From Leptospira levettii (GTDB lineage: Bacteria; Spirochaetota; Leptospiria; Leptospirales; Leptospiraceae): a stretch of 64,000 nt of DNA. Shown piece by piece: positions 1 through 8,990 of this stretch. Within the stretch, counting starts at the first letter, position 1. Each line of letters begins with the position of its first letter. Below the pieces are notes generated by a model. That model did not search any database. It had not been told where the DNA came from and saw only the letters and a program-made list of their open reading frames with translations. The DNA is taken from the NCBI RefSeq assembly GCF_002812085.1, contig NZ_NPDM01000001.1:930001-994000 (forward strand), given 5' to 3'. The position numbers and the translations under genes are program-made.

Positions 1-579
1 TTTGATGCGAGAACGTAAGGTTTCAATAGTGGATGGTGCAAGTCCCATATTGGCAGCAATTTCCTTCACAGGCATTCCTTCTCCAATCATAAGAAATACT
101 TCCAACTCTCGATTGGACAATCGATCTATTGGATCTTTTTCGTCTTTTTGAGAAGCACGGTACAAATGTCCAAGTAGTCTTGTCGCTTGTGAAGAACTTA
201 CAAAATAATCGCCCTTCAGTACGGTGTGAATCGCTTCTACAATTTGTGTGGTTGTGTCTTCTTTGAACACGTAACCCATTGCGCCTAATTTGAAGGCACG
301 ATCCACAAAAGTATCGTCCGTCAACATACTGATGATGATGACGGCAATATTTGGAAAAGTTGTTCTAAGCTTTTTCAGAAGTTGTAAACCGTTTTGGTTT
401 TGTTTGAGTTGGATATCAATCAAAACAAGTGTAGGTTGCATTTGTTCTATATCGTTAAAGGCTTTTTCAATATTATCTGCACTTCCAATACACTCTAAAT
501 CATCAGATTTAGCGATTAGATTTTGTAATGCATCCACTACAAGAGGATGGTCATCAACGATATAGACTTGTTTTTTCAT
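1..579 (-). CDS. NarL/LuxR-family response regulator, C-terminus cut by window edge
   Basis: Two-component response regulator that should bind DNA when phosphorylated. Reading the minus strand from the ATG at 579 gives 193 open codons. They contain an N-terminal receiver domain with the acidic pair at residues 9-10 (IVDDHP), the phospho-acceptor Asp55 (LVLIDIQ) and a Lys in GYVFKED. A LuxR-type helix-turn-helix follows near residues 150-193 (LSNRELEVFLMIGEGMPVKE, then TIETLRSRIK). The family is about 205-220 residues long, so only the last 15-25 residues are missing. The start lies 12 bases beyond the pntB stop, so the gene could be co-transcribed with pntAB-pntB. No partner kinase is visible. 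The family call is firm; the target genes are unknown. Confidence 0.93.
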   Translation of the reverse strand, partial: MKKQVYIVDDHPLVVDALQNLIAKSDDLECIGSADNIEKAFNDIEQMQPTLVLIDIQLKQNQNGLQLLKKLRTTFPNIAVIIISMLTDDTFVDRAFKLGAMGYVFKEDTTTQIVEAIHTVLKGDYFVSSSQATRLLGHLYRASQKDEKDPIDRLSNRELEVFLMIGEGMPVKEIAANMGLAPSTIETLRSRIK

Positions 580-590
580 AACTTCCGGCT

Positions 591-1988
591 CTAAGATTCT
601 TTTAACGCTGCAATCATCTCTTGCGTAGCTTTTTTACCATCACCAAACAACATCAAACAGTTGTCAGCAATGAAGAGTGGATTGGGAACTCCCGCAAATC
701 CAGCACTCAAACTTCTTTTGATCACAACTACCGTTTTTGCATTTCCAACATCCAAGATCGGCATACCAGCAATTGGTGATTTTGGATCTGTTTTTGCAAG
801 TGGGTTCGTTACGTCATTAGCGCCATTAACGATTACAACATCAACATTTTCGAAAGTACTATTGATCTCGTCCATCTCTTTCAAGCGATCATAAGGAATA
901 TCTGCTTCAGCTAGTAATACGTTCATATGACCAGGCATACGACCAGCTACTGGATGGATTGCAAAAGTAACATCGATTCCACGAGCAGTTAAAAGTTGGT
1001 ATAAATCTCTTACTGTATGTTGTGCTTGTGCCACAGCCATACCATAACCAGGAACGATTACAACACTTCTTGCAACATCAAGTAACATTGCCACTTCTTC
1101 TGCACTCGTTGATTTGACTTTACCAGAGTAAAAATCGCCATCATCTTTCATTTCTGTAGCGACAGCCCCGAATCCACCAAAGAGAACATTCGTCAAACTT
1201 CGGTTCATTGCTTTACACATGATTTGTGTTAGAATGATTCCAGATGCTCCTACGAGTGATCCTGAAATGATAAGAACATTATTATTGAGTACGAATCCTG
1301 TAGCAGATGCCGCGATCCCTGAGTATGAGTTGAGAAGGGAAATCACAACTGGCATATCAGCTCCCCCAATTGGGATCACAAGGAAGATCCCAAGAAGTAA
1401 ACTCACACCACTTAAGATCCAATAAATAGACTCATCTGTTGGTTCCATACAACCATAGACACCGAGACCAACTGCAGTAAGTCCAACTAAGATTTTAACA
1501 AGTTGGTCACCTGGGTAACGAACTGCTTTTTCAGTAATAAAACCTTGTAACTTTCCGAATGCGATAAAACTTCCAGAGAAAGTAATCCCACCCACGATGG
1601 CAGAGAAAACAATCGAAACGATTTCCTGGTAATTCACTGCTGTCGCATATTTTGGAATCGACAATTGTAATGCAGCACCAGCTACAAATACAGACGCAAT
1701 ACCACCAAATCCATTCAGAACGGCAACAAGTTGAGGCATCGCTGTCATTTGGATTTTGATTGCGAGAATGATTCCGATCACAGATCCGATGAGAACACCA
1801 ACAGCGATCCATTCATAAGAAAGTATTTCCCTGTCGAAGAGTGTTGCGACAACTGCGATGAGCATCCCCAGTGCACCGAGTAGATTTCCCCGAGTGGCTG
1901 TCTTTGGATGTGCTAATTGTTTGATACCAATGATGAAAAGGATGGAAGCGATCAGGTAGGATAAATTTAAAATGCTAATGAGTTCCAT
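591..1988 (-). CDS. pntB: NAD(P) transhydrogenase subunit beta
   Basis: Beta subunit of the proton-translocating transhydrogenase, which couples inward proton movement to hydride transfer from NADH to NADP+. The 465 residues match the family's length. The N-terminal half is a string of membrane helices. The C-terminal third is the NADP-binding domain III, with VIVPGYGMAVAQAQH and later FAIHPVAGRMPGHMNVLLAEA and VVIVNGANDVTNP, all standard for PntB. The start ATG overlaps the stop of the upstream small subunit by one base (TAATG), so the two are translationally coupled. The hydrophilic NAD-binding alpha-1 subunit is not encoded next to them. Confidence 0.97.
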   Translation of the reverse strand: MELISILNLSYLIASILFIIGIKQLAHPKTATRGNLLGALGMLIAVVATLFDREILSYEWIAVGVLIGSVIGIILAIKIQMTAMPQLVAVLNGFGGIASVFVAGAALQLSIPKYATAVNYQEIVSIVFSAIVGGITFSGSFIAFGKLQGFITEKAVRYPGDQLVKILVGLTAVGLGVYGCMEPTDESIYWILSGVSLLLGIFLVIPIGGADMPVVISLLNSYSGIAASATGFVLNNNVLIISGSLVGASGIILTQIMCKAMNRSLTNVLFGGFGAVATEMKDDGDFYSGKVKSTSAEEVAMLLDVARSVVIVPGYGMAVAQAQHTVRDLYQLLTARGIDVTFAIHPVAGRMPGHMNVLLAEADIPYDRLKEMDEINSTFENVDVVIVNGANDVTNPLAKTDPKSPIAGMPILDVGNAKTVVVIKRSLSAGFAGVPNPLFIADNCLMLFGDGKKATQEMIAALKES

Positions 1989-2278
1989 TATTTCGGTGCA
2001 TCCTTTTTCTTGAACATGCCAAGCATTCTATGTGTAACGAGAAATCCGCCCACTACGTTGATGGTAGCAAAAATAACAGAGAGTAAGCCCAAAATTTTGG
2101 TGATATTGCTCTCTTGGATTCCAGCAGCATACAATGCACCGATGAGGGTGATGCCGGAAATGGCGTTCGAACCCGACATAAGTGGGGTGTGGAGGATGGG
2201 AGGGATTTTTGTGATGATTTCAAATCCCACGAAGATCGCTAAAACGAAAATCGTGACGGCTGTAACAAATATTTCCAT
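1988..2278 (-). CDS. pntAB: NAD(P) transhydrogenase subunit alpha 2 (membrane part)
   Basis: A small integral membrane subunit of 96 residues, equivalent to the C-terminal membrane segment of E. coli PntA in organisms where the alpha subunit is split. Three to four hydrophobic helices are visible, with the family sequence GFEIITKIPPILHTPLMSGSNAISGI near residues 18-43 and a C-terminal FLVTHRMLGMFKKK. It overlaps pntB by one base. No clear Shine-Dalgarno sequence precedes the ATG. A perfect 14-base palindrome lies 22-35 bases upstream. The alpha-1 (NAD-binding) gene would be expected immediately upstream, but that stretch holds no such gene. Confidence 0.93.
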   Translation of the reverse strand: MEIFVTAVTIFVLAIFVGFEIITKIPPILHTPLMSGSNAISGITLIGALYAAGIQESNITKILGLLSVIFATINVVGGFLVTHRMLGMFKKKDAPK

Positions 2279-2299
2279 AAACTAGTAGTAGTTATGGAA

Positions 2300-2313
2300 A
2301 AAATGGCCATTTT
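2300..2313. promoter_or_regulatory. Perfect 14-base palindrome upstream of pntAB
   Basis: AAAATGGCCATTTT is perfectly self-complementary and lies 22-35 bases before the pntAB start codon. It could be a dimeric regulator's operator, but no second copy was noticed and no regulator can be named. Confidence 0.3.
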
Positions 2314-2622
2314 GGAAACAATATTTTCGGGAATTTTACGTAAGTAGTGTCCTGAAATGACAAAAGAATGGGGATTCCTTGGGCATTCTTACCTAGTTTT
2401 CCGCATCAAATCAGGTTTTCCTCGAAGACTTGGACCACTTTCCATTGAAATCCGAACAGCTTGTGCAAACATAATTCGATTCTTTCCGTTTCGTACAAAT
2501 GATTCTCTTTTTTTAGGATTAAAATATGGAATGGAAAAGGAATCGGAACCTAGTTAGATCATGTAACAAACCATATGTGATTTAAGTTTCAAAGTCAAAA
2601 CTGAATCTACACATTTTATCAA

Positions 2623-2667
2623 TGGGAATCAATTCCCATCTTCCTATGCGATTTGTTTTGACAAATC
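2623..2667 (+). promoter_or_regulatory. Two consecutive perfect inverted repeats before the 2702 gene
   Basis: An 8-base inverted repeat with a 2-base centre (2623-2640) is followed 9 bases later by a 7-base stem with a TTTG loop (2650-2667). They end 35 bases before the ATG. The first looks like an operator because its loop is too short for a hairpin. The second could form an RNA hairpin in the leader. Function is inferred only from symmetry and position. Confidence 0.35.
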
Positions 2668-2701
2668 TTATGGAAGAGTTACCTTCTTTTTCATTCCCAA
2701 A

Positions 2702-4405
2702 ATGAAATCGTTTTTCCTTCTCATTGTCTTTCTTCTCAACTGCCAAATTAGTTGGTATCATACCCGAGTTTCAATCAACCACGGGGATGAAATCCCAATT
2801 TCCCAAGCAGGTCCAGTTTTCAATGAAAGCGGAACAACTTGTTTTATCTCAAGTATCCCTTTTGCCATGGAAGGCGAAAATCCAAAGACAACACTTCCAA
2901 CAAGGCCGATCATCGATCGACAATTCATCGAAAACTTACGCACAAATTTAAATTTGAAAGGGATTCCGACCAAACATATTAAGGAAGTATTTGGTATTCC
3001 CAAAAACTGGCCCCATTTCGAATTAATGCAATCTTTCAGAACATCTCCAAACTTTAATCGATTCAAACAAATTGAATCTATGACAATTGATGAATCGGAA
3101 AAAACGAAATTACATAAGTTTGCTGAGATTACAGATGAAAATACGTATTTTCTTAAAGTGGATGATGTCACAAGTTTATTTAACGATTATGAAGACTGTT
3201 CCTACTATTATCACATCGTTTATCAAAAAAAGGAAAAAGATAATTATAATCTCCTAACATTCTTTTTGACCTTGGGAATCTTACCCACAGTAAATTATGA
3301 GAATCACTATTACGCAGTGTATTCAAGAAAACCGTTAGAAAAAAAACTGAATCTTGTAACCTATAAATATGGTTACAGAAGACTCATTAGCCTACTACTG
3401 TTACCTACTTTTAATTTTTTTAATGAAGTCAGATTATATAACCAAGACTATCGATTTTTTGATCATTCCAAAGATCAATTTCTAAGTTCCCTAGAAAACA
3501 AAAATAGCGAACCACTACCAATCAAATACCTAAATCCTGTTTATGGAGATGTTAAGGATAATCTTTATATCTCTGATTCAGGTTTATTTGATACCAAAAT
3601 TCCAGTGGATGCTCGGTATGCTGTGATTCGCGATGGAAAAGTAAATGTCAGTTTTTATGATCCGATTCACGGGTTATACAAAATCCAAGCCATCAATGTA
3701 AATCAGAAGATCAACTCTGATATCATTACAAATGGAATCGAACCAACCCTTAAAGATTTCATCAAAACAAAGTTAGTTGAAAAAATTCAAAAAAAATTTC
3801 CAAAATCAACTATTGTTCACGAATCTTTTACTCCCGAATATCGAGATGGAACTTATACTTTTATTTTGGAAATTAACAAACCTGAAGCAAATTTAGAAAC
3901 ATTTAAAAAAGAATATTTTGTTTTTTCCTGTTTTAAATCGCAAAGTCAGATTTTCATTCTTTCCAAAACTTTTCTAAAAGAATACAACGAACTCATTTCT
4001 CCTCAAATGGCCGAAGCAGAAATTATCGATTTTTATTCCAAAGTCAATTTCCGTTCCAAGTACATCGAACCAAAACCATTGGATTTAGAAGTCAGTATGA
4101 ATGAATCCAAATCCAAGTCGGAGAAGCAAGAGGACGAAGAAGACGACGATGATGACGAAGAAGGGGAAGAGGGAGAAGAAGAAGTCGCAGCTGGGTTTAG
4201 TTCAGGTGGTGAAATCGATTTAGGTGGTCTATTTTCGATCTTAAAAGAAAGAACTTACATCCCAAAAGGAAAATTGGATCTCAAACCTGGTCGATTTAAA
4301 TTCAATTCGGCACGCTTTAATGCACCAAAAGTAACTCGTTCCAAATTCCATTTCAAACCAGGACGAAGTAAAAATTTTTCTAGGCCAGCAAAATGGAGAC
4401 GATAA
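2702..4405 (+). CDS. Putative lipoprotein of unknown function with acidic and basic C-terminal tracts
   Basis: I do not recognise this 567-residue protein. The N-terminus is a short hydrophobic signal ending in LLNC, a plausible spirochaetal lipobox with Cys14 as the lipidated residue. The body is hydrophilic with a tyrosine-rich middle (residues about 165-260). Residues about 475-500 form an almost uninterrupted Asp/Glu tract (EDEEDDDDDEEGEEGEEE). The last 60 residues are basic and repeat short R-F-K/R-F-N/H units (GRFKFNSARF, RSKFHFKPGR). A glycine-rich linker separates the two. The gene stands alone, convergent with queC. The charge-segregated tail suggests binding to a polyanion or envelope component, which is speculation. 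Confidence 0.75.
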   Translation: MKSFFLLIVFLLNCQISWYHTRVSINHGDEIPISQAGPVFNESGTTCFISSIPFAMEGENPKTTLPTRPIIDRQFIENLRTNLNLKGIPTKHIKEVFGIPKNWPHFELMQSFRTSPNFNRFKQIESMTIDESEKTKLHKFAEITDENTYFLKVDDVTSLFNDYEDCSYYYHIVYQKKEKDNYNLLTFFLTLGILPTVNYENHYYAVYSRKPLEKKLNLVTYKYGYRRLISLLLLPTFNFFNEVRLYNQDYRFFDHSKDQFLSSLENKNSEPLPIKYLNPVYGDVKDNLYISDSGLFDTKIPVDARYAVIRDGKVNVSFYDPIHGLYKIQAINVNQKINSDIITNGIEPTLKDFIKTKLVEKIQKKFPKSTIVHESFTPEYRDGTYTFILEINKPEANLETFKKEYFVFSCFKSQSQIFILSKTFLKEYNELISPQMAEAEIIDFYSKVNFRSKYIEPKPLDLEVSMNESKSKSEKQEDEEDDDDDEEGEEGEEEVAAGFSSGGEIDLGGLFSILKERTYIPKGKLDLKPGRFKFNSARFNAPKVTRSKFHFKPGRSKNFSRPAKWRR

Positions 4406-4515
4406 GATGATGAATCGATCGTCCATTGTTTGCTCCATTGGTTGTCTTGCGGAATCTCTATACAATAAAAATCATCCAGAATGGATTTGAGAAATTCTGT
4501 TTCCAAAAATACCTT

Positions 4516-5268
4516 TCAATCAACACCTGCTGGATCCCGTAGTCCAAGTTCCAAAAATCCCTTTGCTCTTAAAATGCAAGAATCACATTTCCCACAAGGT
4601 TTTCCTAGGACAGGATCATAACATGAATGGGTTAGGTGGAGTGGCGCATTTACGTGCAATCCAAGTTCTATGATTTCTTTTTTGCCCAGATGCAGAAGAG
4701 GAGTTTTGATCTGAATCGAATCTCCTAACCCACTGACTCCTTTTTTTGTGCCGAGATTTGCCATCTTTTGAAAAGACTCAATAAACTCAGGCCGACAATC
4801 GGGATACCCAGAATAATCCAATGCATTCACTCCAATGTAAATGGAATCATAACCATGACCTTCTGCGAGGGACAAAGCAAATGAAAGGAATAGTATATTA
4901 CGTCCAGGTACATAAGTATTTGGAATCTCTTTATCATTACCACTAAACAATGATTTGGCGTTTTTTCTCACTTTGATTTTTTTTTCGGTAAGAGAACTTC
5001 CTAAAAAAAATCCTGGATCCAATTTTTGGATCACATGTTTGACTCCGAGTTCTTTCGCTATTTTTTTACTTTTGATGAGTTCAATTTTATGTTTTTGGGA
5101 ATAATCGAACGAAAGTGCGAGAATTGGTAATTTTTTGTTTTTGGGATATCCAAATTCTTTTGCGGCAACATAGAGACAAGTAGTCGAATCTAGTCCACCT
5201 GACAAAAGTACTACGGCACCTTTTTTTCCAAATTGGGATTTGTTTGTGGAATCCGAAACGGAAACCAT
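4516..5268 (-). CDS. queC: 7-cyano-7-deazaguanine (preQ0) synthase
   Basis: ATP-dependent enzyme that converts 7-carboxy-7-deazaguanine to preQ0 in queuosine synthesis. The 250 residues show the PP-loop SGGLDST at residues 23-29, the family motif GVNALDYSGYPDCRPEF, and the C-terminal zinc-binding cysteines in CYDPVLGKPCGKCDSCILR. The start codon abuts the queD stop, consistent with a purF-queD-queC operon. The first 16 residues before the conserved core are polar and could be partly non-translated. Assignment is secure. Confidence 0.97.
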   Translation of the reverse strand: MVSVSDSTNKSQFGKKGAVVLLSGGLDSTTCLYVAAKEFGYPKNKKLPILALSFDYSQKHKIELIKSKKIAKELGVKHVIQKLDPGFFLGSSLTEKKIKVRKNAKSLFSGNDKEIPNTYVPGRNILFLSFALSLAEGHGYDSIYIGVNALDYSGYPDCRPEFIESFQKMANLGTKKGVSGLGDSIQIKTPLLHLGKKEIIELGLHVNAPLHLTHSCYDPVLGKPCGKCDSCILRAKGFLELGLRDPAGVD

Positions 5269-5643
5269 TTATTTTTTTGGTCCTCTATACACACAGGAAC
5301 TTGTACAAGTTTCGTAAAGAGTGATTTTATCGAGAAGTGGAAGTTTTGGTTTCAATTGGTTCCAAAGCCATACAGCAATGTTTTCGCTTGTTGGATTTTC
5401 TAATCCTGGTACATCATTTAATACATAATGATCCAAATGTTCATCTAATATCGGTTTAACGATAGATTTTAATTCACCAAAATCCATAATCCAACCTGTA
5501 TGTGGATCGATTTCACCCTTTAGATACACAGCAAAACGAAAACTATGTCCATGCATTCGTTTGCATTTGTGTCCTTCTGGGACATTTGGTAAAAAATGGG
5601 CAGCTTCAAAACCAAAGGTTTTGGAAAGTTCGATCTCTTCCAT
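5269..5643 (-). CDS. queD: 6-carboxy-5,6,7,8-tetrahydropterin synthase
   Basis: Second enzyme of the queuosine precursor pathway, converting dihydroneopterin triphosphate to carboxytetrahydropterin. The protein is 124 residues from the ATG at 5643 ([19 protein letters not shown]). An upstream in-frame start inside purF is possible but would add 29 residues that look unlike the family. Zinc ligands appear as AAHFLP and RMHGHSF, with the catalytic Cys in [11 protein letters not shown] and the acidic/His pair near LDHYVLND. The chosen ATG shares one base with the purF stop (TGATG), a strong sign of coupling. The partner genes queE and folE are not in the window. Confidence 0.95.
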   Translation of the reverse strand: MEEIELSKTFGFEAAHFLPNVPEGHKCKRMHGHSFRFAVYLKGEIDPHTGWIMDFGELKSIVKPILDEHLDHYVLNDVPGLENPTSENIAVWLWNQLKPKLPLLDKITLYETCTSSCVYRGPKK

Positions 5644-7070
5644 CACTCTTCCGTTGCGTATTCCGTAAATAGTGACTTTTGGTTTCCTGCATGGTCTTGG
5701 AATTCGACTGGGTAATTGGATGTAAAACACGCATCACAAAATCCACCACCTTTATGTCCTTCCACTGCTTTATGCATTGTATCCAATGTTAAATAAGCAA
5801 GTGAATCTACACGAAGGTACTTTTGAATTTCTTCAATTGTATGTGTAGAAGCGATGAGTTCTTTGTGAGTTGGAATATCAATTCCATAATAACATGGGGC
5901 AACGGTTGGTGGTGCGGAAACGCGGAAATGGATTTCTTTAGCTCCAGCATTCCGGATCATTTTGATGATCTTTCGGCTAGTGGTTCCTCTCATTACCGAG
6001 TCGTCAATGATGACAACACGTTTACCATTCACCACTTCCTTTACCACATTGTATTTAATTTTGGCACCGAAATCGCGGATCTTTTGGTCAGGTTCAATGA
6101 AGGTTCGACCAATATAATGCGAACGCACAAGACCACTTTGGTACGGAATTCCTGACTCTTCACTGTATCCAAGAGCTGCAATGTTTGCGGAATCCGGAAC
6201 AGGGATGATCACATCTGCTTCCACTGGCATAACACGTGCAAGTTGGCGTCCTAAGGATTTTCTCACTTTATAAACAGATTCTTCAAAGATATAAGAATCA
6301 GGTCTTGCAAAGTAGATGTATTCAAAAATACAAAGGCTTGGTTTTGCTTTTGGGAATGGATAAAGAGATCGCATTCCCGTATGGTCAATCACAACCATCT
6401 CACCAGGTTCCACATCCCTTACATATTCAGTTTCGGTAATGTCGAAAGCGCAGGTTTCAGAAGCAAAAACAATGGCTCCGTCGGATCGTTTCCCCATCAC
6501 AAGTGGGCGAAATCCATTTGGATCCCGAACAGCAATGAGGTATCTTGGAGTTAACACTAACAAAGAATAGGCCCCTCGCACTTGAGCGAGAGATTCACAA
6601 AGAGCTTCGAGAAGGTCTGTTTTATGGCTTTTGGCCATTAAGTGGACAATGACTTCGGAATCGATGGTGGTTTGGAAGATGGAACCATCACGTTCTAACT
6701 TATTGCGGATGTCCCAAGAGTTCACAAGGTTTCCATTATGGGCTAGAGCCACAGGTCCCAAGTGAGATTCCACGCGGATGGGCTGGGCATTCCTTAGAAA
6801 ACTCGCTCCCGTTGTGGAATACCGGTTATGGCCAATGGCCGAATCCCCAATGAGCTCTTTGATCTTCGGCTGGGTGAAGATATTTGCCACGAGGCCCATG
6901 TTGGCATACCGGTATAAGTGTGATCCATCGGTTGAGACGATCCCACTGGACTCCTGGCCTCGGTGTTGCATCGAGTACAAACCTAGGTAGGTAAAATTAG
7001 CAGCTTCCTTGCTATTGTAGATGCCGAATATGGCACATTCTTCTTTTGGTTTGTCAGATTGGAGAATCAT
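5643..7070 (-). CDS. purF: Amidophosphoribosyltransferase
   Basis: First committed enzyme of purine synthesis: PRPP plus glutamine gives phosphoribosylamine. The 475 residues begin with an 11-residue propeptide followed by Cys12, the Ntn-type glutaminase nucleophile (EECAIFGIY), then [12 protein letters not shown] and the oxyanion and NGNL motifs. The C-terminal half has the PRPP-binding loop [17 protein letters not shown] and the cysteines of an iron-sulfur type PurF ([14 protein letters not shown]). It heads an operon with queD and queC, linking purine and 7-deazapurine synthesis. The promoter must lie in the 41 bases shared with the divergent RNase D gene. Confidence 0.98.
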   Translation of the reverse strand: MILQSDKPKEECAIFGIYNSKEAANFTYLGLYSMQHRGQESSGIVSTDGSHLYRYANMGLVANIFTQPKIKELIGDSAIGHNRYSTTGASFLRNAQPIRVESHLGPVALAHNGNLVNSWDIRNKLERDGSIFQTTIDSEVIVHLMAKSHKTDLLEALCESLAQVRGAYSLLVLTPRYLIAVRDPNGFRPLVMGKRSDGAIVFASETCAFDITETEYVRDVEPGEMVVIDHTGMRSLYPFPKAKPSLCIFEYIYFARPDSYIFEESVYKVRKSLGRQLARVMPVEADVIIPVPDSANIAALGYSEESGIPYQSGLVRSHYIGRTFIEPDQKIRDFGAKIKYNVVKEVVNGKRVVIIDDSVMRGTTSRKIIKMIRNAGAKEIHFRVSAPPTVAPCYYGIDIPTHKELIASTHTIEEIQKYLRVDSLAYLTLDTMHKAVEGHKGGGFCDACFTSNYPVEFQDHAGNQKSLFTEYATEE

Positions 7071-7111
7071 TGTTAGAATGACAATTGCAGTATTTCCAAA
7101 ATCCCAATTAG

Positions 7112-8332
7112 ATGCAAATCAATTCCAACTATATTCTCGTCGATACAGCAAAAGCTTTAGATTTGGCTCTGATCAATCTAAGACAGTCGAAAATCATGTC
7201 GATTGACACAGAGTCCTCGGGTTATTACACATATTACCCCAAAGTTTGTCTCATTCAGATCAATTCCAATGGCAAAAACTACCTAATTGACCCACTTAAG
7301 ATCACAAATTTGTCAGCTTTAGGTCCTTTGTTTGAAGATCCCAATATTCTGAAAATCTTCCATTCGGCACAAGATGACATCAAAGCCCTCAAACGCGACT
7401 TTGGATTCAAATTTGTGAACACAGCAGACACAATGATCAGTTCTCGTTTGTTGTCATTAGAACAAAGTTCGTTATCATTTGTCGTGGAACATTACCACAA
7501 AGTGACTCTTTCCAAAGTGGAACAAAAGTCCAATTGGGAAATCCGACCTCTTCAAAAACAACAACTCAAATACGCTGCACTCGACACAGCATATCTTGAA
7601 TCCATTTGGTTAAAAATGGAAGAGGAACTGAAACGCAGAACTCTATACGAAGAAGCAAAGTCAGAATTTGAATTCATCGCTTCCGAAGATTACGTAGCAA
7701 AAGAAGGAGAAGGATTTTCTCTTGGAAAATTTCCAGACATCCTCAATTTCACACCACTCGAACGTAGGAAAATATTAGAACTCCTTCGATACCGAGATGA
7801 AAAAGCAAAACGAATCAATAAAGCAAGTTTTCGAGTGTTTAATAATGACCGATTGTCACAAGCGGTTAAGGGACATCCAAACGAAGAAAAATGTGTGGAA
7901 TGGTTTGGAAAAAAAGATGGAACCGAAATTTTCAAACTTCTGACAGCCGAATACAACGATCCTATTGATACATCTGAACTTTCTAAACGTCATGGCGAAG
8001 ATTTAAACGAAGACGAAAACCATAAATTCGAAAACGCAAAAAAATGGCGCCTTCGTATTATGCGTGCTAGACGGATGGAACATTCCCTTCTTCCTTCGAA
8101 TAAACAATTGATTACAATTCTAAAGGCAGCTCCAAAAGATTTAGATGAGTTAAAAGCACTTCATGTGTTTTCCGATTGGAAAGTGCAAAATTATGGACCA
8201 AGTTTACTTGCTGCCATCCAAGGACTTCCTTTCGATTCGATGATCAACCGTTTGGTGGCAATTCGTTCCAAAGAAGCATTTGTTGCAAAACGTAGGAAAA
8301 AACAAAACCAAAACTCGAAAGACGAGGGTTGA
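7112..8332 (+). CDS. rnd: Ribonuclease D-like 3'-5' exonuclease with HRDC domain
   Basis: DEDDy-family 3'-5' exoribonuclease expected to trim tRNA 3' ends. Within 406 residues the exonuclease motifs are SIDTESSG (DxE, about residues 31-34), HSAQDDIKAL and YAALDTAYLESIW (motif III with Tyr and Asp). They are followed by a region matching HRDC domains (LTPLERRKILELLRYRDEKAKRINKASFRVFNND and a second, weaker HRDC-like part near the C-terminus). The length fits RNase D. The stop overlaps the next start (TGATG), so the Nudix gene is coupled. It diverges from purF. Confidence 0.9.
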   Translation: MQINSNYILVDTAKALDLALINLRQSKIMSIDTESSGYYTYYPKVCLIQINSNGKNYLIDPLKITNLSALGPLFEDPNILKIFHSAQDDIKALKRDFGFKFVNTADTMISSRLLSLEQSSLSFVVEHYHKVTLSKVEQKSNWEIRPLQKQQLKYAALDTAYLESIWLKMEEELKRRTLYEEAKSEFEFIASEDYVAKEGEGFSLGKFPDILNFTPLERRKILELLRYRDEKAKRINKASFRVFNNDRLSQAVKGHPNEEKCVEWFGKKDGTEIFKLLTAEYNDPIDTSELSKRHGEDLNEDENHKFENAKKWRLRIMRARRMEHSLLPSNKQLITILKAAPKDLDELKALHVFSDWKVQNYGPSLLAAIQGLPFDSMINRLVAIRSKEAFVAKRRKKQNQNSKDEG

Positions 8333-8958
8333 TGTTACCCTACGAGTCCTTTGTCGAAAAACTTTCGAGGGACTTTGATTCCATCCCCGAGACATCGGAA
8401 ACCAAATCCGGTGTCATTTTCCCCTTGTTTGGGACGAACACAACTGCAGAAGGGATTATCCTCACAGAACGTGCCAAACACCTAAAATCTCACCCTGGTC
8501 AAATTTCCTTTCCAGGGGGAGTGATGGAAACATCAGACCCTAATTTACTCGTCACGGCACTTCGGGAATGGGAAGAAGAGATGGGTGTCAAACAAACCAC
8601 CCTTGATGTACTCGGTAAATTGCAAGGACTCCATACTCGCACAGGGTTTCACATCACTCCCTTTTTAGCGAAATACAATGGGGATTTTTTGTTTTCCAAA
8701 AACGATGATGAAGTGGAACGAGTGATCCTGCTTCCCTTTTCCGAACTTTGGACAAAACCTTTTTATGCCATTGAAATCCCCAATCGAGAACCAAAACATT
8801 TTGCCTATTATTTTGATTTACCTGATGGACTTCTGTGGGGAGCAACCTGTGAAATGATCCTTCGTTTTTTGAAAGACCATTCTTCCTTTGATCGAACACC
8901 TAAATTAGTCAAACCCAACCTGGCAAAACCTCCATTTTTAGATCCCAAATCCCTCTAA
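8332..8958 (+). CDS. Nudix hydrolase, CoA pyrophosphatase-type
   Basis: Predicted pyrophosphohydrolase of the NudL/CoA diphosphatase group. The extended signature SFPGGVMETSDPNLLVTALREWEEEMGV (about residues 63-88) matches the Nudix box with its REXXEE core and the GGxxE-x-D spacing of the UPF0035 subgroup. LTERAKHLKSHPGQISFPGG just upstream is typical of the same group. The ATG at 8332 is used because it shares a base with the RNase D stop; a TTG three bases earlier would add one residue. The protein has 208 residues, as expected for the family. The substrate is inferred from the subgroup. Confidence 0.9.
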   Translation: MLPYESFVEKLSRDFDSIPETSETKSGVIFPLFGTNTTAEGIILTERAKHLKSHPGQISFPGGVMETSDPNLLVTALREWEEEMGVKQTTLDVLGKLQGLHTRTGFHITPFLAKYNGDFLFSKNDDEVERVILLPFSELWTKPFYAIEIPNREPKHFAYYFDLPDGLLWGATCEMILRFLKDHSSFDRTPKLVKPNLAKPPFLDPKSL

Positions 8959-8990
8959 GGTCATTTCTCGTTTTCGCCGATGTTGTACAG

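Larger units (their letters stand above)
2279..2701. other. Intergenic region between pntAB and the 2702 lipoprotein gene
   Basis: About 420 bases between divergent genes. A 66-codon open frame at 2357-2557 has no recognisable domain, signal peptide or ribosome-binding site and is not called. Two inverted repeats lie close to the downstream gene: ATGGGAAT-CA-ATTCCCAT (2623-2640) and GATTTGT-TTTG-ACAAATC (2650-2667). Nothing else is seen. Confidence 0.6.

Noticed and set aside
2357..2557. 66-codon frame between pntAB and the lipoprotein gene
   Set aside because: No domain, signal peptide or ribosome-binding site; composition is not protein-like.
5644..5730. 29-codon upstream extension of queD inside purF
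   Set aside because: The extension does not resemble QueD, and the TGATG junction supports the ATG at 5643.
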